Shown here: in pieces, positions 39,482 to 52,342 of the stretch | Layout of the letters: each line of letters starts with the position of its first letter | Position numbering within the stretch: position 1 is the stretch's first letter | NCBI RefSeq assembly: GCF_000264315.1 | Contig: NZ_AJXU01000028.1 | Location: 248,001 to 312,000 of the forward strand | Direction: 5' to 3' | DNA from: Rhodanobacter fulvus Jip2 | GTDB lineage: Bacteria; Pseudomonadota; Gammaproteobacteria; Xanthomonadales; Rhodanobacteraceae | Length of the DNA stretch: 64,000 nt | Notes under the pieces: model-generated | What the model was told of the DNA's origin: nothing | Database searches by the model: none | Seen by the model: the letters and a program-made list of their open reading frames with translations, nothing else | Translations under genes and position numbers: made by a program

Positions 39482-39994
39482 ATGCGCAAATCACTATCTT
39501 CCGGGCTATTGCCCACGCTGTTGTTGTTCGTCCTCGCGCTGGCGGCGATCGCGTCGTCGGGTGCCCGCGCGGCCACGTTGTATGGCACCGGCTACGCGCG
39601 GGTTGGCGTGCCGGATCTGGCCCAGGCGGTCGCGTTCTTTCAGGATGTACTGGATTGCCACGTGATCGGTCCGAGCTTCACGAAGAAGCCGGCTACCTCC
39701 CGTTTGCTGTCCTGCGACACGGGTTCCATCGTGGAACTGTTCGACAACCACGACGCCTCCACCGCGCCGGGCCAGCCCTTGCGGTTCGTCTCCGACGACG
39801 TGCGGCATGGCGGCGAATGGCTGCGTCGCGAAGGCGCTACGGTAAACGGGTCGCCCCACCGACTGACCTCCGGTCCGCTGGCGGGCCGGATGGTGCTCGA
39901 TTTCAAGTCGCCGTGGGGTATGCCGCTGCAATTGCTCGACAGCCATGCCTACAGCCCGGTCGAGGGAACCCTGGCCACTGTCGCGGCGGATTGA
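39482..39994 (+). CDS. exported VOC/glyoxalase-fold protein
   Basis: A 170-residue protein. A signal peptide (LLPTLLLFVLALAAIASSGARA) is followed by one glyoxalase/bleomycin-resistance/dioxygenase (VOC) domain beginning YARVGVPDLAQAVAFFQDVL and ending GMPLQLLDSH. Export of a single VOC module is less usual than the cytoplasmic form; substrate and metal are unknown. Its stop lies 4 bp from the tadA stop on the other strand. Confidence 0.75.
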   Translation: MRKSLSSGLLPTLLLFVLALAAIASSGARAATLYGTGYARVGVPDLAQAVAFFQDVLDCHVIGPSFTKKPATSRLLSCDTGSIVELFDNHDASTAPGQPLRFVSDDVRHGGEWLRREGATVNGSPHRLTSGPLAGRMVLDFKSPWGMPLQLLDSHAYSPVEGTLATVAAD

Positions 39995-39998
39995 TCGT

Positions 39999-40565
<567 letters not shown>

Positions 40566-42170
40566 CTATTCCCACTCGATTGTTGCCGGCGGCTTGCCGC
40601 TGATGTCATAAACTACACGAGAAACACCACGCAACTCGTTGATAATTCTGTTGGAAACCGTACCAAGGAACTCGTACGGCAAGTGCGCCCAGTGCGCCGT
40701 CATGAAGTCGATGGTTTCCACCGCGCGCAGCGCGATCACCCACTCGTACGCGCGCGCATCGCCCACCACGCCCACCGACTTCACCGGCAGGAACACCGCG
40801 AACGCCTGGCTGGTGGTGTCGTACAGATCGGCCTTGCGCAGCTCGTCGATGAAGATGGCGTCGGCCTGCGCCAGCAGCTCGGCGTATTCGCGTTTCACTT
40901 CGCCCAGGATGCGTACACCCAGGCCCGGGCCAGGGAACGGATGGCGATAGACCATCGCGCGCGGCAGGCCCAGCGCCACGCCAATGCGGCGCACCTCGTC
41001 CTTGAACAGCTCGCGCAGCGGCTCGACCAGCTTCAGCTTCATGTGCGCCGGCAGGCCGCCGACGTTGTGGTGACTCTTGATGACGTGGGCCTTGCCGGTC
41101 TTGCTGCCGGCCGACTCGATCACGTCGGGGTAGATGGTGCCCTGCGCCAGCCACTTCACCTTGCTGCCGTCGGCGGTGATTTTTGCCGATTCCTCGTCGA
41201 AGATCTCGATGAAAAGCCCGCCGATGATCTTGCGCTTGGCTTCGGGATCCGCCACGCCTTCGAGTGCGGTGAAGTAGCGGTCGGCGGCGTCGACGCGGAT
41301 GACCTTGACGCCCATGTGCTCGGCCATCGTGGCCATTACCTGGTCGCCCTCTTTCCAGCGCAACAGGCCGGTATCGACGAACACACAGGTCAGCCGATCG
41401 GCGATGGCCTTGTGCAGCAGCGCGGCCACCACCGAGGAATCGACGCCGCCGGACAACCCCAGCAAGACGTGATCGTCACCGACCTGTTCGCGCACGCGGG
41501 CGATCTGGTCGTCGATGATGTTGGCTGCCGTCCACAGCGTGGCGCAGCCGCAGATCTCGCTGACGAAACGCTTCAGCAAGGGCTCGCCCTGCTTGGTATG
41601 GGTGACTTCCGGGTGGAACTGCACGCCGTACCAGCCCTTGTCGTCGTTCTCCATCACTGCGACGGGGATGCGCGCGGTGCGGCCGGTGACCACGAAACCG
41701 GGCGGCGCCGTGGCAACGTGGTCGCCATGACTCATCCACACATCCAGCTTGTGGTCGCCCGGATGGTCGTTGAGACCATTGAACAGGCGGCTGGGCGCGA
41801 TGATGTCCACGCTTGCATGGCCAAATTCGCGCGCCTCGGTCGCTTCGGTGGCGCCACCCAGTTGCGCCGCCATCGTCTGCATGCCATAGCAGATGCCGAG
41901 GATCGGCACGCCCGCATCGAACACCTGCTGCGGCGCCTTCGGCGCGTCGGCCAGCGTGGTGGATTCCGGACCGCCCGACAGGATGATGCCCTTGGCGCCG
42001 AACGCCGCGATCTGCGCCGGGTCGTGATCCCACGCCCAGATCTCGCAATACACGCCGATCTCGCGAATGCGCCGCGCGATCAGCTGCGTGTACTGCGCGC
42101 CGAAATCGAGGATGAGGATCTTGTCGTCGTGAAGCCGGGATTGAGGATTCGGGATTCGGGATTCGGTCAT
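40566..42170 (-). CDS. guaA: GMP synthase (glutamine-hydrolysing)
   Basis: A 534-residue enzyme that converts XMP to GMP. The class I glutaminase domain has the nucleophile in [11 protein letters not shown] and the His/Glu in [10 protein letters not shown]; the ATP-pyrophosphatase domain has [12 protein letters not shown]-terminal dimer domain follows. The N-terminus [18 protein letters not shown] is unusual: residues 3-13 come from an AATCCCG repeat (42134-42166), after which the normal [15 protein letters not shown] begins. The ribosome site is weak. It lies 96 bp after guaB. Confidence 0.96.
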   Translation of the reverse strand: MTESRIPNPQSRLHDDKILILDFGAQYTQLIARRIREIGVYCEIWAWDHDPAQIAAFGAKGIILSGGPESTTLADAPKAPQQVFDAGVPILGICYGMQTMAAQLGGATEATEAREFGHASVDIIAPSRLFNGLNDHPGDHKLDVWMSHGDHVATAPPGFVVTGRTARIPVAVMENDDKGWYGVQFHPEVTHTKQGEPLLKRFVSEICGCATLWTAANIIDDQIARVREQVGDDHVLLGLSGGVDSSVVAALLHKAIADRLTCVFVDTGLLRWKEGDQVMATMAEHMGVKVIRVDAADRYFTALEGVADPEAKRKIIGGLFIEIFDEESAKITADGSKVKWLAQGTIYPDVIESAGSKTGKAHVIKSHHNVGGLPAHMKLKLVEPLRELFKDEVRRIGVALGLPRAMVYRHPFPGPGLGVRILGEVKREYAELLAQADAIFIDELRKADLYDTTSQAFAVFLPVKSVGVVGDARAYEWVIALRAVETIDFMTAHWAHLPYEFLGTVSNRIINELRGVSRVVYDISGKPPATIEWE

Positions 42171-42262
42171 GGCTGCGCTGTGCGTAGGGATGGGTGAATC
42201 AGGAACCGGGCGGGCTCGGCATACGGCTTTTCCGAATCCCGAATCCCCATTCCCGAATCCCG
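42134..42262. repeat. inverted AATCCCG arrays across the guaB-guaA gap and the guaA start
   Basis: The left arm (42134-42166) is GGATTCGGGATTCGGGATT, read as the first guaA codons. The right arm (42232-42262) is its inverted form, CCGAATCCCGAATCCCC, just after the guaB stop. They flank about 65 bp that holds the guaA translation start region. Confidence 0.8.
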
Positions 42263-42266
42263 GCAC

Positions 42267-43808
<1,542 letters not shown>

Positions 43809-44678
43809 TCAGGCGGATCGCGTGGAAACAGCGCCCGCTTCCGCCGCCTCCAGCGTGTTCTCCAGCAGCGTGGCCACCGTCATCGGACCCACGCCACCAG
43901 GCACCGGCGTGATCCAGCTGGCGCGCTCCGCAGCGGCCTTGAAATCCACATCGCCCACCAGCCGACCGTCGTCCAGGCGATTGATGCCCACGTCGATCAC
44001 TACCGCGCCGGGCTTGATCCAGTCGCCCTTCACCAGACCCGGCTTGCCCACCGCCACCACCAGGATGTCGGCCTGGCGCACGAAGCTTTCCAGGTCTTGC
44101 GTGAAACGATGGCAACAGGTCGTGGTGCAGCCGGCGATCATCAATTCCAGCACCAACGGGCGGCCCACGTGATTGGATACGCCAACCACCACCGCATGCT
44201 GCCCGCGTACCGGACGGTCGGTGTGTCCCAGCAAGGTCATCACGCCCTTGGGTGTGCACGGGCGCAAGCCGAAGCGGCGCAATGCCAGGCGCCCCACGTT
44301 GATGGCCTGAAAGCCGTCGACATCCTTGGCCGGGTCGATCCGGTCGACCATCGCGTCTTCGTCGATGTGCGGCGGCAGCGGCGACTGCACCAGGATGCCG
44401 TGCACCTCCGGATCGGCATTGAGCCGGTCGATCAGCGCGAACAAGGCCTCCTGGGTGGTGTCGGCCGGCAGGTCGTGTGCGAACGAGCGGAACCCGACCT
44501 GATCGCAGGCCTCGCGCTTCTTGCGCACGTACACCAGCGAGCCGGCATCCGTCCCCACCAGGATCACCGCCAGGCCGGGCGGCGGCAAGCCGAGCGCCTT
44601 GCGCGCCGCAACGCGCCGGCCGATGCGCCCCAGCAATTCCTGCGCAATGCGTTTGCCGTCGAGAATGCGTGCGCTCAT
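43809..44678 (-). CDS. folD: bifunctional methylenetetrahydrofolate dehydrogenase/cyclohydrolase FolD
   Basis: A 289-residue enzyme that interconverts methylene-, methenyl- and 10-formyl-THF with NADP. The catalytic Lys is in [15 protein letters not shown], the conserved [11 protein letters not shown] is near residue 100, and the Rossmann part has [12 protein letters not shown]. It lies 84 bp before guaB on the same strand, giving a purine/C1 group folD-guaB-guaA. Confidence 0.95.
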   Translation of the reverse strand: MSARILDGKRIAQELLGRIGRRVAARKALGLPPPGLAVILVGTDAGSLVYVRKKREACDQVGFRSFAHDLPADTTQEALFALIDRLNADPEVHGILVQSPLPPHIDEDAMVDRIDPAKDVDGFQAINVGRLALRRFGLRPCTPKGVMTLLGHTDRPVRGQHAVVVGVSNHVGRPLVLELMIAGCTTTCCHRFTQDLESFVRQADILVVAVGKPGLVKGDWIKPGAVVIDVGINRLDDGRLVGDVDFKAAAERASWITPVPGGVGPMTVATLLENTLEAAEAGAVSTRSA

Positions 44679-44749
44679 GATCGTGCCTGTCGATAAAGGC
44701 AGGCATTATCGATGCTAGCCGACACGCACACAAACAAAAGGGAGCCTGG

Positions 44750-45313
44750 ATGCCTGCGGAGACCGTGCCGCCCATCGAACTCGCCGGAAAGGGTTTGCGC
44801 CTGCGTCCCTGGCAATCGCGCGATGCCGAGGCTTTGTGTGATGCCGCGCAGAACTCGCTGTCCACGGTGGGCCGCTGGCTGCCTTGGTGCCACGCCAGTT
44901 ACGCGCTGGAGGATGCATGCGCGTGGGTCGCTTATTGCGAACAGGGCTGGGCGAACGCGGAAGATTTTGCCTTTGCGGTGTTCGACGATCGCAGCGGCGA
45001 ATTGCTCGGCGGCGTCGGGCTCAATCAACGCAACCCGATGCATCACAGCGCCAATTTGGGTTACTGGGTGCGCCAATCGCGCCAGGGAGAAGGCATCGCG
45101 GCGCGTGCCGCATCGCTGGTGGCTCGTTTCGGGTTCGAGCAGTTGGGGTTGATCCGGATCGAGATCGTCACCCTGCCCGACAATGGCGCCAGTCAGCGCA
45201 CTGCGGAAAAAATCGGCGCAAAGTTCGAAACCCTGGCCCGCCATCGATTGTGGGTGCGCGGACAACCGATGGACGCAGTCGTGCACGCACTCATTCGCAC
45301 GGACATGACGTAA
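44750..45313 (+). CDS. GNAT-family N-acetyltransferase (RimJ/RimL-like)
   Basis: A 187-residue acetyltransferase. Acetyl-CoA binding is in GYWVRQSRQGEGIAARA, with the RimJ/RimL-type LRLRPWQSRDAEAL at the N-terminus and DNGASQRTAEKIGAKFE near the end. This group acetylates ribosomal or other protein N-termini or small amines; target unknown. It is divergent from folD. Confidence 0.85.
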   Translation: MPAETVPPIELAGKGLRLRPWQSRDAEALCDAAQNSLSTVGRWLPWCHASYALEDACAWVAYCEQGWANAEDFAFAVFDDRSGELLGGVGLNQRNPMHHSANLGYWVRQSRQGEGIAARAASLVARFGFEQLGLIRIEIVTLPDNGASQRTAEKIGAKFETLARHRLWVRGQPMDAVVHALIRTDMT

Positions 45314-45370
45314 TCACCGCGGCTCATCCGAAGGCTTGGCACCGCAAGGGCGCCGTGGGGCGGCGCAACC

Positions 45371-46774
45371 TCAGCGGGTGCGCTTGATCAGGTCGCTGAC
45401 CCGGCGTCGCGCCTTCTGTTCCTGTTCCTTGGTCAGCACTTTCTTGCGGCCGGCGTACGGATTCTCGCTTTCGCGGAAGGCAATGCGGATCGGCGTGCCC
45501 TCAAGCTTGTAGCGCTTGCGAAAGAAGTTTTCCAGGTAACGCTGATAGGCCGGCGCGATGTGCTTGGTGCGGGTGCCGTGGATCACGATGGTGGGCGGGT
45601 TGTTGCCGCCCGGATGCGCGAAACGCAGCTTGGGCGAATGCCCGTGCACCAGTGGCGGCTGGTAGCTTTCGTAGGCCTTTTCCAGCGTCTTGGTGAGGTC
45701 GGAAGACACCAGCACCTTGGTCGCCGAGGCATGCGCGCGCACCACCGCACGCATCAGTTCGCGCAGGCCCGAACCATGCAGTGCGGAAATCTGCACCTGC
45801 TTGGCCCACTCGACGAACACCAGCCGGCGGTCCAGCGCACGGCGGCATTCGTCGCGCTGGTATTGATCCATGTCGTCCCACTTGTTGATCGCAATGACCA
45901 GCGCCCTGCCCTCGTCCATCGCATAGCCGATCAGGGTGAGGTCCTGGTCGGCCAGGTTTTCGCGGGCGTCGATCATCACCACCACGACCTGCGCTGCGGC
46001 GATCGACTGCAGTGTCTTGATGACGCTGAATTTCTCCACCGCCTCCTCGACCCGCGCCTTGCGCCGGATGCCGGCGGTATCGATCAAGGTATAGCGCTTG
46101 CCGTCGCGTTCCAGCGGCACGCGGATCGGGTCGCGCGTAGTGCCGGCCACGTCCGACACGATCAGGCGCTCTTCACCCAGCAGGCGATTGATCAGCGTGG
46201 ATTTGCCGGCGTTGGGGCGACCGACGATGGCTACGCGGATGGTGCCATCCTCGCCGTTGGCTTCGGCGGCGTCTTCCTCGTCGGCCGGCAGCAACGGCAG
46301 CACGACGCGGATCAGTTCATCGGTGCCGCGGTTGTGCGCCGCCGACAATGGCAAGGTGGTGGCGATGCCGAAAGCGGAAAACTCGGCCAGCACGGCCTGT
46401 TCGTCGAGCCCGTCGGTCTTGTTGGCCACCGCGATGATCGGCTTGCCGCTGCGGCGCAGCTCGCCAAGGATCACGTAATCCTGCGGCAGCAGCCCGTCGC
46501 GGGCGTCGACCACGAAGACCAGGATGTTGGCTTCCTCGATCGCCAGGCGTACCTGCTTCGCGGTGAGCACGTCCATGGCGTCCTCGACGCCGGACAGACC
46601 GCCGGTATCGACCACCACAAACGGCCGCTCGCCGCTGCGGCAAATGCCGTAATGGCGATCCCGGGTAACCCCGGGCATATCGGCCACCAGCGCATCGCGG
46701 CTGCGCGTCAGCACGTTGAAAAGGGTTGATTTACCGACGTTGGGACGACCAACCAGAGCGACGACAGGCAACAT
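45371..46774 (-). CDS. der: ribosome biogenesis GTPase Der (EngA)
   Basis: A 467-residue protein with two tandem GTPase domains (P-loops GRPNVGKST and GRPNAGKST) and a C-terminal KH-like domain. It acts in late 50S subunit assembly. It is the last gene of yfgM-bamB-der, an order kept in many gammaproteobacteria. Confidence 0.97.
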   Translation of the reverse strand: MLPVVALVGRPNVGKSTLFNVLTRSRDALVADMPGVTRDRHYGICRSGERPFVVVDTGGLSGVEDAMDVLTAKQVRLAIEEANILVFVVDARDGLLPQDYVILGELRRSGKPIIAVANKTDGLDEQAVLAEFSAFGIATTLPLSAAHNRGTDELIRVVLPLLPADEEDAAEANGEDGTIRVAIVGRPNAGKSTLINRLLGEERLIVSDVAGTTRDPIRVPLERDGKRYTLIDTAGIRRKARVEEAVEKFSVIKTLQSIAAAQVVVVMIDARENLADQDLTLIGYAMDEGRALVIAINKWDDMDQYQRDECRRALDRRLVFVEWAKQVQISALHGSGLRELMRAVVRAHASATKVLVSSDLTKTLEKAYESYQPPLVHGHSPKLRFAHPGGNNPPTIVIHGTRTKHIAPAYQRYLENFFRKRYKLEGTPIRIAFRESENPYAGRKKVLTKEQEQKARRRVSDLIKRTR

Positions 46775-46795
46775 GATGGAAGGTCGGTTCCCGGA

Positions 46796-48013
46796 TCAGC
46801 GCGCGGACAGACGGTAGGCGCCGATGCGGCCCTCCACGTCTTCCACGTAAACGATGTCACCCACCACCAGCGGCTGGGCACGGATGGCTTTCCGGGAAAG
46901 CCGCTTGGTGGCCGCGAGCGCACCGTCGCCGGTTTGCAGCCAGTGCACGTAGCCTTCCAGATCACCCACCACCACGTAATTGCCCTGCACGGCCGGGCCG
47001 GTGACCCAGCGGTACTTCAGCGCGTCGTTCTTCCAGATATCGGAGCCGCTGTTCTTGTCGAACGCCCAAACCTGCGATTCGTCGTTCACGGCAAAAATGG
47101 CATTGCCATTGACCGCAAGCCCATCCGTCGTGGAAAACTGGTGAGCCCACAACGGGCGGCCGCTGGGGCCGTCGATGGCCACCAGATTGCCGTGGTAGGC
47201 GCTGCCATACAGGGTGGTGCCGTCGAGCAGGATGCCGTTGTCGGCGTCATTCAGGCGCTCGATGTCGGTGCGGCCTTCGCCGGTGGAGAGCTTCTGCTCC
47301 CACAGCTTTTCGCCGTTGTCCTCGCGCAGCGCAACCAGCTTGCCGTCATCGGTGCCGAAGAACACCACGCCGTTGGCGGCCAGCAAGGCGCCATTTCCAC
47401 GCAGGCTGAGCAGCGGCACGCTGCCCTGGTCGTACACCCAGCGACGTTCGCCGGTGCCGGCATCCAGACCATAGACGCGGCCATCCTGCGTGCGCACCAG
47501 CACCAGCCCACCATCGATCAACGGCGAGGCCAGCACTTCGGAGTTGAGCGTTGCATCCCAGCGCGGGCTGCCGTCCTTGGCGTTGATGCCATAGACGTGG
47601 CCATCCAGCGTGCCTACGGCGAGCAGATCGCCGCTGACCGCCGGGCCGCCTGCATAAAACGCGTCCGGGCGCTTCTTGTCGCCCCAACCGAACCAGCCGT
47701 GGGTCTTCGAGCTTTTCGACCAGAGCTTCTTGCCGCTGACCGCATCCATCGCCACCAGCTTGCCATCGGTGCTGTCGGCGTAAAGCACGCCGTCGACCAC
47801 GGTCGGGCGCAGCCGCGCGCCACTGTCGCCGGCGCCTTCACCGACGCTGTTGCTCCACAATTTTTCCACCTGCACCGTCGGCTTGAAATGGTCGGGCAGC
47901 GGTGTCGGTGGCTGGATGTTTTCCTTCTTGAAGGAATGGCAGCCGGCGATGGCAAACGTCGCCGCAATGGCGAGCAGGCCCAGCGAATGTCGTTTCATGG
48001 ATCCGGATTTCAT
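46796..48013 (-). CDS. bamB: outer-membrane assembly lipoprotein BamB
   Basis: A 405-residue lipoprotein with a lipobox (FAIAGC), then an eight-bladed beta-propeller of PQQ-like repeats such as GKLVAMDAVSGKKLW and GRVYGLDAGTGERRW. It is part of the Bam complex that folds outer-membrane proteins. The ATG at 48013 overlaps the yfgM stop (ATGA); a second ATG at 47998 (MKRHSLGLL) would give a more usual signal peptide length. Confidence 0.95.
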   Translation of the reverse strand: MKSGSMKRHSLGLLAIAATFAIAGCHSFKKENIQPPTPLPDHFKPTVQVEKLWSNSVGEGAGDSGARLRPTVVDGVLYADSTDGKLVAMDAVSGKKLWSKSSKTHGWFGWGDKKRPDAFYAGGPAVSGDLLAVGTLDGHVYGINAKDGSPRWDATLNSEVLASPLIDGGLVLVRTQDGRVYGLDAGTGERRWVYDQGSVPLLSLRGNGALLAANGVVFFGTDDGKLVALREDNGEKLWEQKLSTGEGRTDIERLNDADNGILLDGTTLYGSAYHGNLVAIDGPSGRPLWAHQFSTTDGLAVNGNAIFAVNDESQVWAFDKNSGSDIWKNDALKYRWVTGPAVQGNYVVVGDLEGYVHWLQTGDGALAATKRLSRKAIRAQPLVVGDIVYVEDVEGRIGAYRLSAR

Positions 48014-48660
48014 GCGCCCTGCTTTCCGGCCGCGGCCAGATCATCGAGTTTCATCTGTAAGGCGGCACGCTGCGGGGCCGCCTCGGTCAGTATCGACAAC
48101 GCGCCCTGATAGGCCTTGCGCGCCTCGTCGATACGCCCAAGCTTGACCAGTGCATCGCCGCGGAGTTCCTGGCTCAGCCCCTGATACTGCCCGGCAGGAA
48201 TGCGGTCGAGTGCCGTCAGCGTGGCCGCGCCATTGCCACGCGCCAGTTCGACCCGGGCGATGCGCAATTCGGTCAGCGACTTGAGCACCTCATCACCGGC
48301 ATGGCTGGCAGCCCACTGCAGCGAGGCTTCGGCCTTGTCCAGCTGGTTGGCCTCCAGTTGCTGGCGCGCGCGATCGCTCACCGCAAACACGGTGAACGAC
48401 GATTTCTCGAAATCCTTCATCATCTTGTCGACAAGCTGATCCGCGGCACTGGTCTTGCCGGAGGCCAGTGCGGTTTGCAGCTGCTGGTAGATTTCCGCCG
48501 CCTCGCCCTGGCTGCGCGCCTGATGGCTGCGCCACTGCTGCCAGCCGAAGATGCCGACCAGTCCGATCACGATACCCACGATGATGGACATGCCGTTTTC
48601 GCGCAGCCACTTCAGTACCAGCTCGCTCTGTTCGTAGTCGTCGTATGCGTCAAATGCCAT
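48010..48660 (-). CDS. yfgM: YfgM-family tetratricopeptide inner-membrane protein
   Basis: A 216-residue protein with one N-terminal membrane span (MSIIVGIVIGLVGIFGW) and a periplasmic TPR region (AEIYQQLQTALASGK, then GDALVKLGRIDEARKAYQGAL). YfgM works with the Sec translocon and PpiD in handing proteins to periplasmic chaperones. The start MAFDAYDDYEQSE is the family form. It is the first gene of the yfgM-bamB-der operon. Confidence 0.93.
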   Translation of the reverse strand: MAFDAYDDYEQSELVLKWLRENGMSIIVGIVIGLVGIFGWQQWRSHQARSQGEAAEIYQQLQTALASGKTSAADQLVDKMMKDFEKSSFTVFAVSDRARQQLEANQLDKAEASLQWAASHAGDEVLKSLTELRIARVELARGNGAATLTALDRIPAGQYQGLSQELRGDALVKLGRIDEARKAYQGALSILTEAAPQRAALQMKLDDLAAAGKQGA

Positions 48661-48725
48661 GCAAAAATCCTTCGGAAGTCCGCGCCCCGCCGGCGTGTTC
48701 GGAAGCCGGCGTGGAAGATAAAAGC

Positions 48726-48761
48726 AAAAAGCCCACCGATACCGCTCGGTACCGGGCGGGC
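48726..48761 (-). terminator. strong intrinsic terminator of the rodZ-side operon
   Basis: On the minus strand, GCCCGCC...GGTGGGC with an inner CCGGTACCG/CGGTATCGG stem is followed by TTTTTGCTTTT. It ends the ndk-rlmN-pilF-rodZ transcript about 55 bp after rodZ and lies 66 bp before the yfgM start. A further hairpin without T-tract is at 48787-48808. Confidence 0.85.
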
Positions 48762-48813
48762 AATGGGCAAGCATAACCGAAATGTGGCGCCCGGACGGAG
48801 CCGGGCGCGTGGA

Positions 48814-49791
48814 TCAGAGGGCGGTCGGGGTGGCCTTGCCGTCGCGGATTTCAACGCCGAAGTGCGCGACGTTGGCGTGCCGGAAATCATCGAGGCCAAC
48901 GGGATGCCCATCGATGGTGGCGCTGGCGCCGGAAACGTTCCCGATGCGCACGTCGAGCGGCTTGTCGCTCTGATAGATCTTGTGACTGCCCGCGGGCAGC
49001 AAACCGTATTCCAGCCGCACACCAGCCGCGTCGGTCACTTCGACCCAGCTGGCGGAGGTGAGGCTGAGCTCGAGGTTGTGGCTGCCCACACCTGTCTCGA
49101 CCGCCGCGGGCGGGGCCAGGACGGACGACTTCTTCGACGCTGCACTGCTGTCGAGGTTCGGAAAAGCGGCCATCGAGGCAAGCAGGGGTTGTTCCTGCAC
49201 CGGAGGTGGCAGCGCCACATGACTCGGCAGCCGGGCTGCGTCGTTCACGGTGGACTCCGGGGAATCAACCTGCGCAACCGGCGTCGCATCCAGGGGAGCG
49301 AGATGGCTGAGGTCGCGATTGAGCGTGCCGCGCACACCCATCCACACCATCGGCACCACGATGACGGCGGTCAGCACCACATACGTGGCGGCCGTCGCGT
49401 AACGGTCGAGCAGAAAACGTGAATGCGAAATACCGCCGGTGGCCACCAGGGTGGGCTCGGTCTGCTTGATGCGGTCGAGCTCGGTCTGGATCAGCGCCGG
49501 CTCCATGCCGAGATAATGGCCATACTTACCGATGTAACCGGCCAGATAGACCTTGGAATCGATGTCCTGATAATCATCGCGCTCCAGCCGCCGCAACATC
49601 CGGACCGGCAATTTGAGTGCGTGGGCACAGGCTTCGATTTCCAGCCCCCGCGCTTCACGCGCCTCACACAAAAGGGCGCCGAAACTGGCGCTTCCCAGGG
49701 TTGCTGCTGAAGCCGGCTCCGCATTTTGGGGAGCATCAAAGACGATCGACTCGCTGGCATCCTGGCCAGGGAAATTGGGTTGCATGGTCAT
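48814..49791 (-). CDS. rodZ: RodZ, cell-shape HTH membrane protein
   Basis: A 325-residue bitopic protein. The cytoplasmic helix-turn-helix (LCEAREARGLEIEACAHALK) is followed by a membrane span (YVVLTAVIVVPMVWMGV) and a periplasmic DUF4115 beta domain (SLTSASWVEVTDAAGVRL). RodZ links MreB to the envelope. It starts in an ATGA overlap with pilF. The order rlmN-pilF-rodZ is typical of gammaproteobacteria. Confidence 0.93.
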   Translation of the reverse strand: MTMQPNFPGQDASESIVFDAPQNAEPASAATLGSASFGALLCEAREARGLEIEACAHALKLPVRMLRRLERDDYQDIDSKVYLAGYIGKYGHYLGMEPALIQTELDRIKQTEPTLVATGGISHSRFLLDRYATAATYVVLTAVIVVPMVWMGVRGTLNRDLSHLAPLDATPVAQVDSPESTVNDAARLPSHVALPPPVQEQPLLASMAAFPNLDSSAASKKSSVLAPPAAVETGVGSHNLELSLTSASWVEVTDAAGVRLEYGLLPAGSHKIYQSDKPLDVRIGNVSGASATIDGHPVGLDDFRHANVAHFGVEIRDGKATPTAL

Positions 49792-50576
49792 TGGCTGACG
49801 TTGTTGTCCAGAGCACGCGCCTGTTCCGAGTCCGGGAAACGGCTTTGCAGACGCTGATTGTAAGTGCGAGCGCCTTCCAGGTCGCCCAGACGAGATTCGA
49901 TATCGTGACCGAGTTTCAAGGTCGCGGCGTCAGCCGCGCCCAGCCCCTCCCGGCGTTGCAGAAACGCGCGGGCGTGAAAGGCATCATTGCTCAAAAAAAG
50001 CAAGTTTGCCAGTTGATATAGTGCCTCGGCGCTCTTGGGGTTACGCACGAGCGCGTCACGAAAGCTTTGTTCCGCACCCTTGGAGTCGCTCATCTGCATC
50101 TGGCACACCCCGGCGTTGGTCAGTGCCACATCCGGGGTTTGATAGAAGGGATCGGCAACAGCCTTGCGGAAATAGCCGATCGCTTCGCTGCCCCTGCCGG
50201 TATGGCAAAGGAAGGCGCCGAGGTTGTTGTTCGGCGCGCCCTTGGTCGGATCCAGCGCAACCGCCTTGCGGTAATGCTGCTCGGCTTCGGGGAGCTTGTT
50301 GATCCGCTCGTACAGCACCGCGATGACGGTGTGCGCAGGCGCGTAATCAGGGTCGAACTGCAGCGCCTTGGTCAATTTGCCAAGCGCTTCCTGCAGGTCG
50401 CCGTTGGCCATGTAGCGCTGGCCCAGTTCGGTATGTACCCGCGCCGCATCGACGGCCTGTTGAGCCTTGGACGTCTTGGGCATGTGCGCGCCCAACGCAC
50501 TGCTGTCGGTGTGCGTCGTGACACAACCCGCCAGGGTCAATGCCAAGGCGACAACCAGAACCCGCTCAGCTCGCAT
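49788..50576 (-). CDS. pilF: type IV pilus biogenesis lipoprotein PilF/PilW
   Basis: A 262-residue lipoprotein (lipobox LTLAGC) with about six TPR units, for example [19 protein letters not shown] and [18 protein letters not shown]. It is the pilotin for the PilQ secretin. It starts 11 bp inside the rlmN 3' end and overlaps rodZ by 4 bp. Confidence 0.93.
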   Translation of the reverse strand: MRAERVLVVALALTLAGCVTTHTDSSALGAHMPKTSKAQQAVDAARVHTELGQRYMANGDLQEALGKLTKALQFDPDYAPAHTVIAVLYERINKLPEAEQHYRKAVALDPTKGAPNNNLGAFLCHTGRGSEAIGYFRKAVADPFYQTPDVALTNAGVCQMQMSDSKGAEQSFRDALVRNPKSAEALYQLANLLFLSNDAFHARAFLQRREGLGAADAATLKLGHDIESRLGDLEGARTYNQRLQSRFPDSEQARALDNNVSQ

Positions 50577-51699
50577 GCAATGCCCCCTCGTCCTGCCGCT
50601 TGCGAATATCGGCGCTGCGTCGGGTGCGGTCGGTCACCTGCCCCGCCAGCTGACCGCACGCGGCATCGATGTCGTCGCCGCGGGTGCGACGCAGCATGGT
50701 AAGTACGCCGGCGTTGAGCAGCCGCGTCTGGAAATCGTGGATGTCGTTGGCGTCCGAGCGCTGGTACTGGGTGCCCGGGAACGGGTTGAACGGAATGAGA
50801 TTGACCTTGCAGGTGGGCAGCTTGCGCATCAGCTTGATCAGCTGGCGCGCATGCTCGGGCTGGTCGTTGACGCCCTTCATCAAGGTGTATTCGAAGGTGA
50901 TCGAGGTGCGCGGCTTGCGTGCGATCCAGCGATCGCAAGCCGCCAGCAGGTCGGCGATCGGATAGCGCTTGTTGATCGGCATCAGCTCCGTGCGCAGTTC
51001 GTCATTGGCCGCGTGCAGCGACACCGCCAGCGAGACGTCGATCTGCGCCGAAAGCTGGTCGATCAGCGGCACCATGCCCGCCGTGGAAAGCGTCACGCGC
51101 TTGGACGCCAGGCCGAAGCCAAGGTCGTCGCGCATCAGGTGCATCGCCCTGACCACGTTGTCGAAATTGGCCAGCGGCTCGCCCATGCCCATCATCACCA
51201 CGTTGGTGATGCGGCGGTTCTGATGAGTGACATTGCCCAGCTGTTTTGCCGCCACCCAGACCTGGCCGATGATCTCGGCGGTGGACAGGTTGCGGTTGAA
51301 GCCTTGCGCACCGGTGGAGCAGAAACCGCAATTGAGCGCGCAGCCGATCTGCGAGGACACGCACAAGGTGCCGCGCGTCGGCTCGGGGATGTACACCGTC
51401 TCGATCGCGTTGCCCGAATCCATGCCCAGCAGCCACTTGTGTGTGCCGTCGGTGGCCACCTTGTTCAACAGCGTCTTCGGCGCGCCGATGTAACAGACCT
51501 CGGTGAGCTTGGCGCGCAGCGCCTTGCCCACGTCGGTCATGTTTTCGAAGTTGTCTTCCAGGTCGTGGTAGATCCACTTCATCACCTGCTCGGCCCGATA
51601 CGGCTTCTCGCCGATCTGCGTGAAGAAATCACGCAGACCCCGGCGATCGAAGTCGAGCAGATTGACCTTTTCGGGTGGATTGGCCACAACCTGATTCAC
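50566..51699 (-). CDS. rlmN: dual-specificity RNA methyltransferase RlmN
   Basis: A 377-residue radical-SAM enzyme that methylates A2503 of 23S rRNA and A37 of tRNA. The iron-sulfur motif is GCALNCGFC; the second catalytic Cys is in [11 protein letters not shown]. The GTG start ([18 protein letters not shown]) has GAGG 8 nt upstream and gives a normal length; the open frame to 51804 overlaps ndk and is not family-like. It is 28 bp after ndk. Confidence 0.95.
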   Translation of the reverse strand: MNQVVANPPEKVNLLDFDRRGLRDFFTQIGEKPYRAEQVMKWIYHDLEDNFENMTDVGKALRAKLTEVCYIGAPKTLLNKVATDGTHKWLLGMDSGNAIETVYIPEPTRGTLCVSSQIGCALNCGFCSTGAQGFNRNLSTAEIIGQVWVAAKQLGNVTHQNRRITNVVMMGMGEPLANFDNVVRAMHLMRDDLGFGLASKRVTLSTAGMVPLIDQLSAQIDVSLAVSLHAANDELRTELMPINKRYPIADLLAACDRWIARKPRTSITFEYTLMKGVNDQPEHARQLIKLMRKLPTCKVNLIPFNPFPGTQYQRSDANDIHDFQTRLLNAGVLTMLRRTRGDDIDAACGQLAGQVTDRTRRSADIRKRQDEGALHAS

Positions 51700-51727
51700 A
51701 ACGCATGCCTCACAAACAGGGGATCGC

Positions 51728-52153
51728 TCAGCGCGACAGGACGTCCGTCGCGGCGAAGAAATACGCGATTTCCACCTTGGCGGTTTCCACGGCATCGGAG
51801 CCATGCACCGCGTTGGCGTCGATGGAATCGGCGAAATCCGCGCGGATCGTGCCCCGCGCCGCTTCCTTCGGGTTGGTGGCGCCCATCAGGTCGCGATGAG
51901 CCAGCACGGCGTTCTCGCCTTCCAGCGCGGTGATCACCACCGGGCCGGAAATCATGAAATCAACCAGGGCCTTGAAGAACGGGCGCTCGCGATGGACTGC
52001 GTAGAAGCCTTCGGCCTCCTGGCGCGACAGCTGCTTCATTTTGGCAGCGACGATCTTGAGGCCGGCCTTTTCGAAACGGGCGTAGATCTGGCCGATGACG
52101 TTCTTGGCGACGGCGTCGGGTTTGATGATGGAAAGGGTGCGCTCCAGCGCCAT
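51728..52153 (-). CDS. ndk: nucleoside diphosphate kinase
   Basis: A 141-residue enzyme that balances NTP pools. The phosphorylated His is in [16 protein letters not shown]; the start [18 protein letters not shown] is the family signature. It is the first gene of ndk-rlmN-pilF-rodZ. Confidence 0.97.
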   Translation of the reverse strand: MALERTLSIIKPDAVAKNVIGQIYARFEKAGLKIVAAKMKQLSRQEAEGFYAVHRERPFFKALVDFMISGPVVITALEGENAVLAHRDLMGATNPKEAARGTIRADFADSIDANAVHGSDAVETAKVEIAYFFAATDVLSR

Positions 52154-52312
52154 ACGAATCTGCTCCGGTGACGGATAAAAAAGATAAAGAGGGTCGGCCA
52201 GAACGGCCGGCGGTGACGTAAACCTTACAAGGATTGAGGGTTTAGCCCCGGAAAGTCTGACAGATTCTAGCTCATACGCAAGTCATATGCAGTTTGCAAG
52301 TAGCGTGGCGGT

Positions 52313-52342
52313 TTGACGTTCGTGAAGTGGGCCGCGTATGCT
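52313..52342 (+). promoter_or_regulatory. candidate promoter of the psrA-like gene
   Basis: TTGACG (52313-52318), an 18-bp spacer and TATGCT (52337-52342). The transcription start would fall inside the palindrome at 52342-52357, so a bound regulator would block this promoter. Confidence 0.6.
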
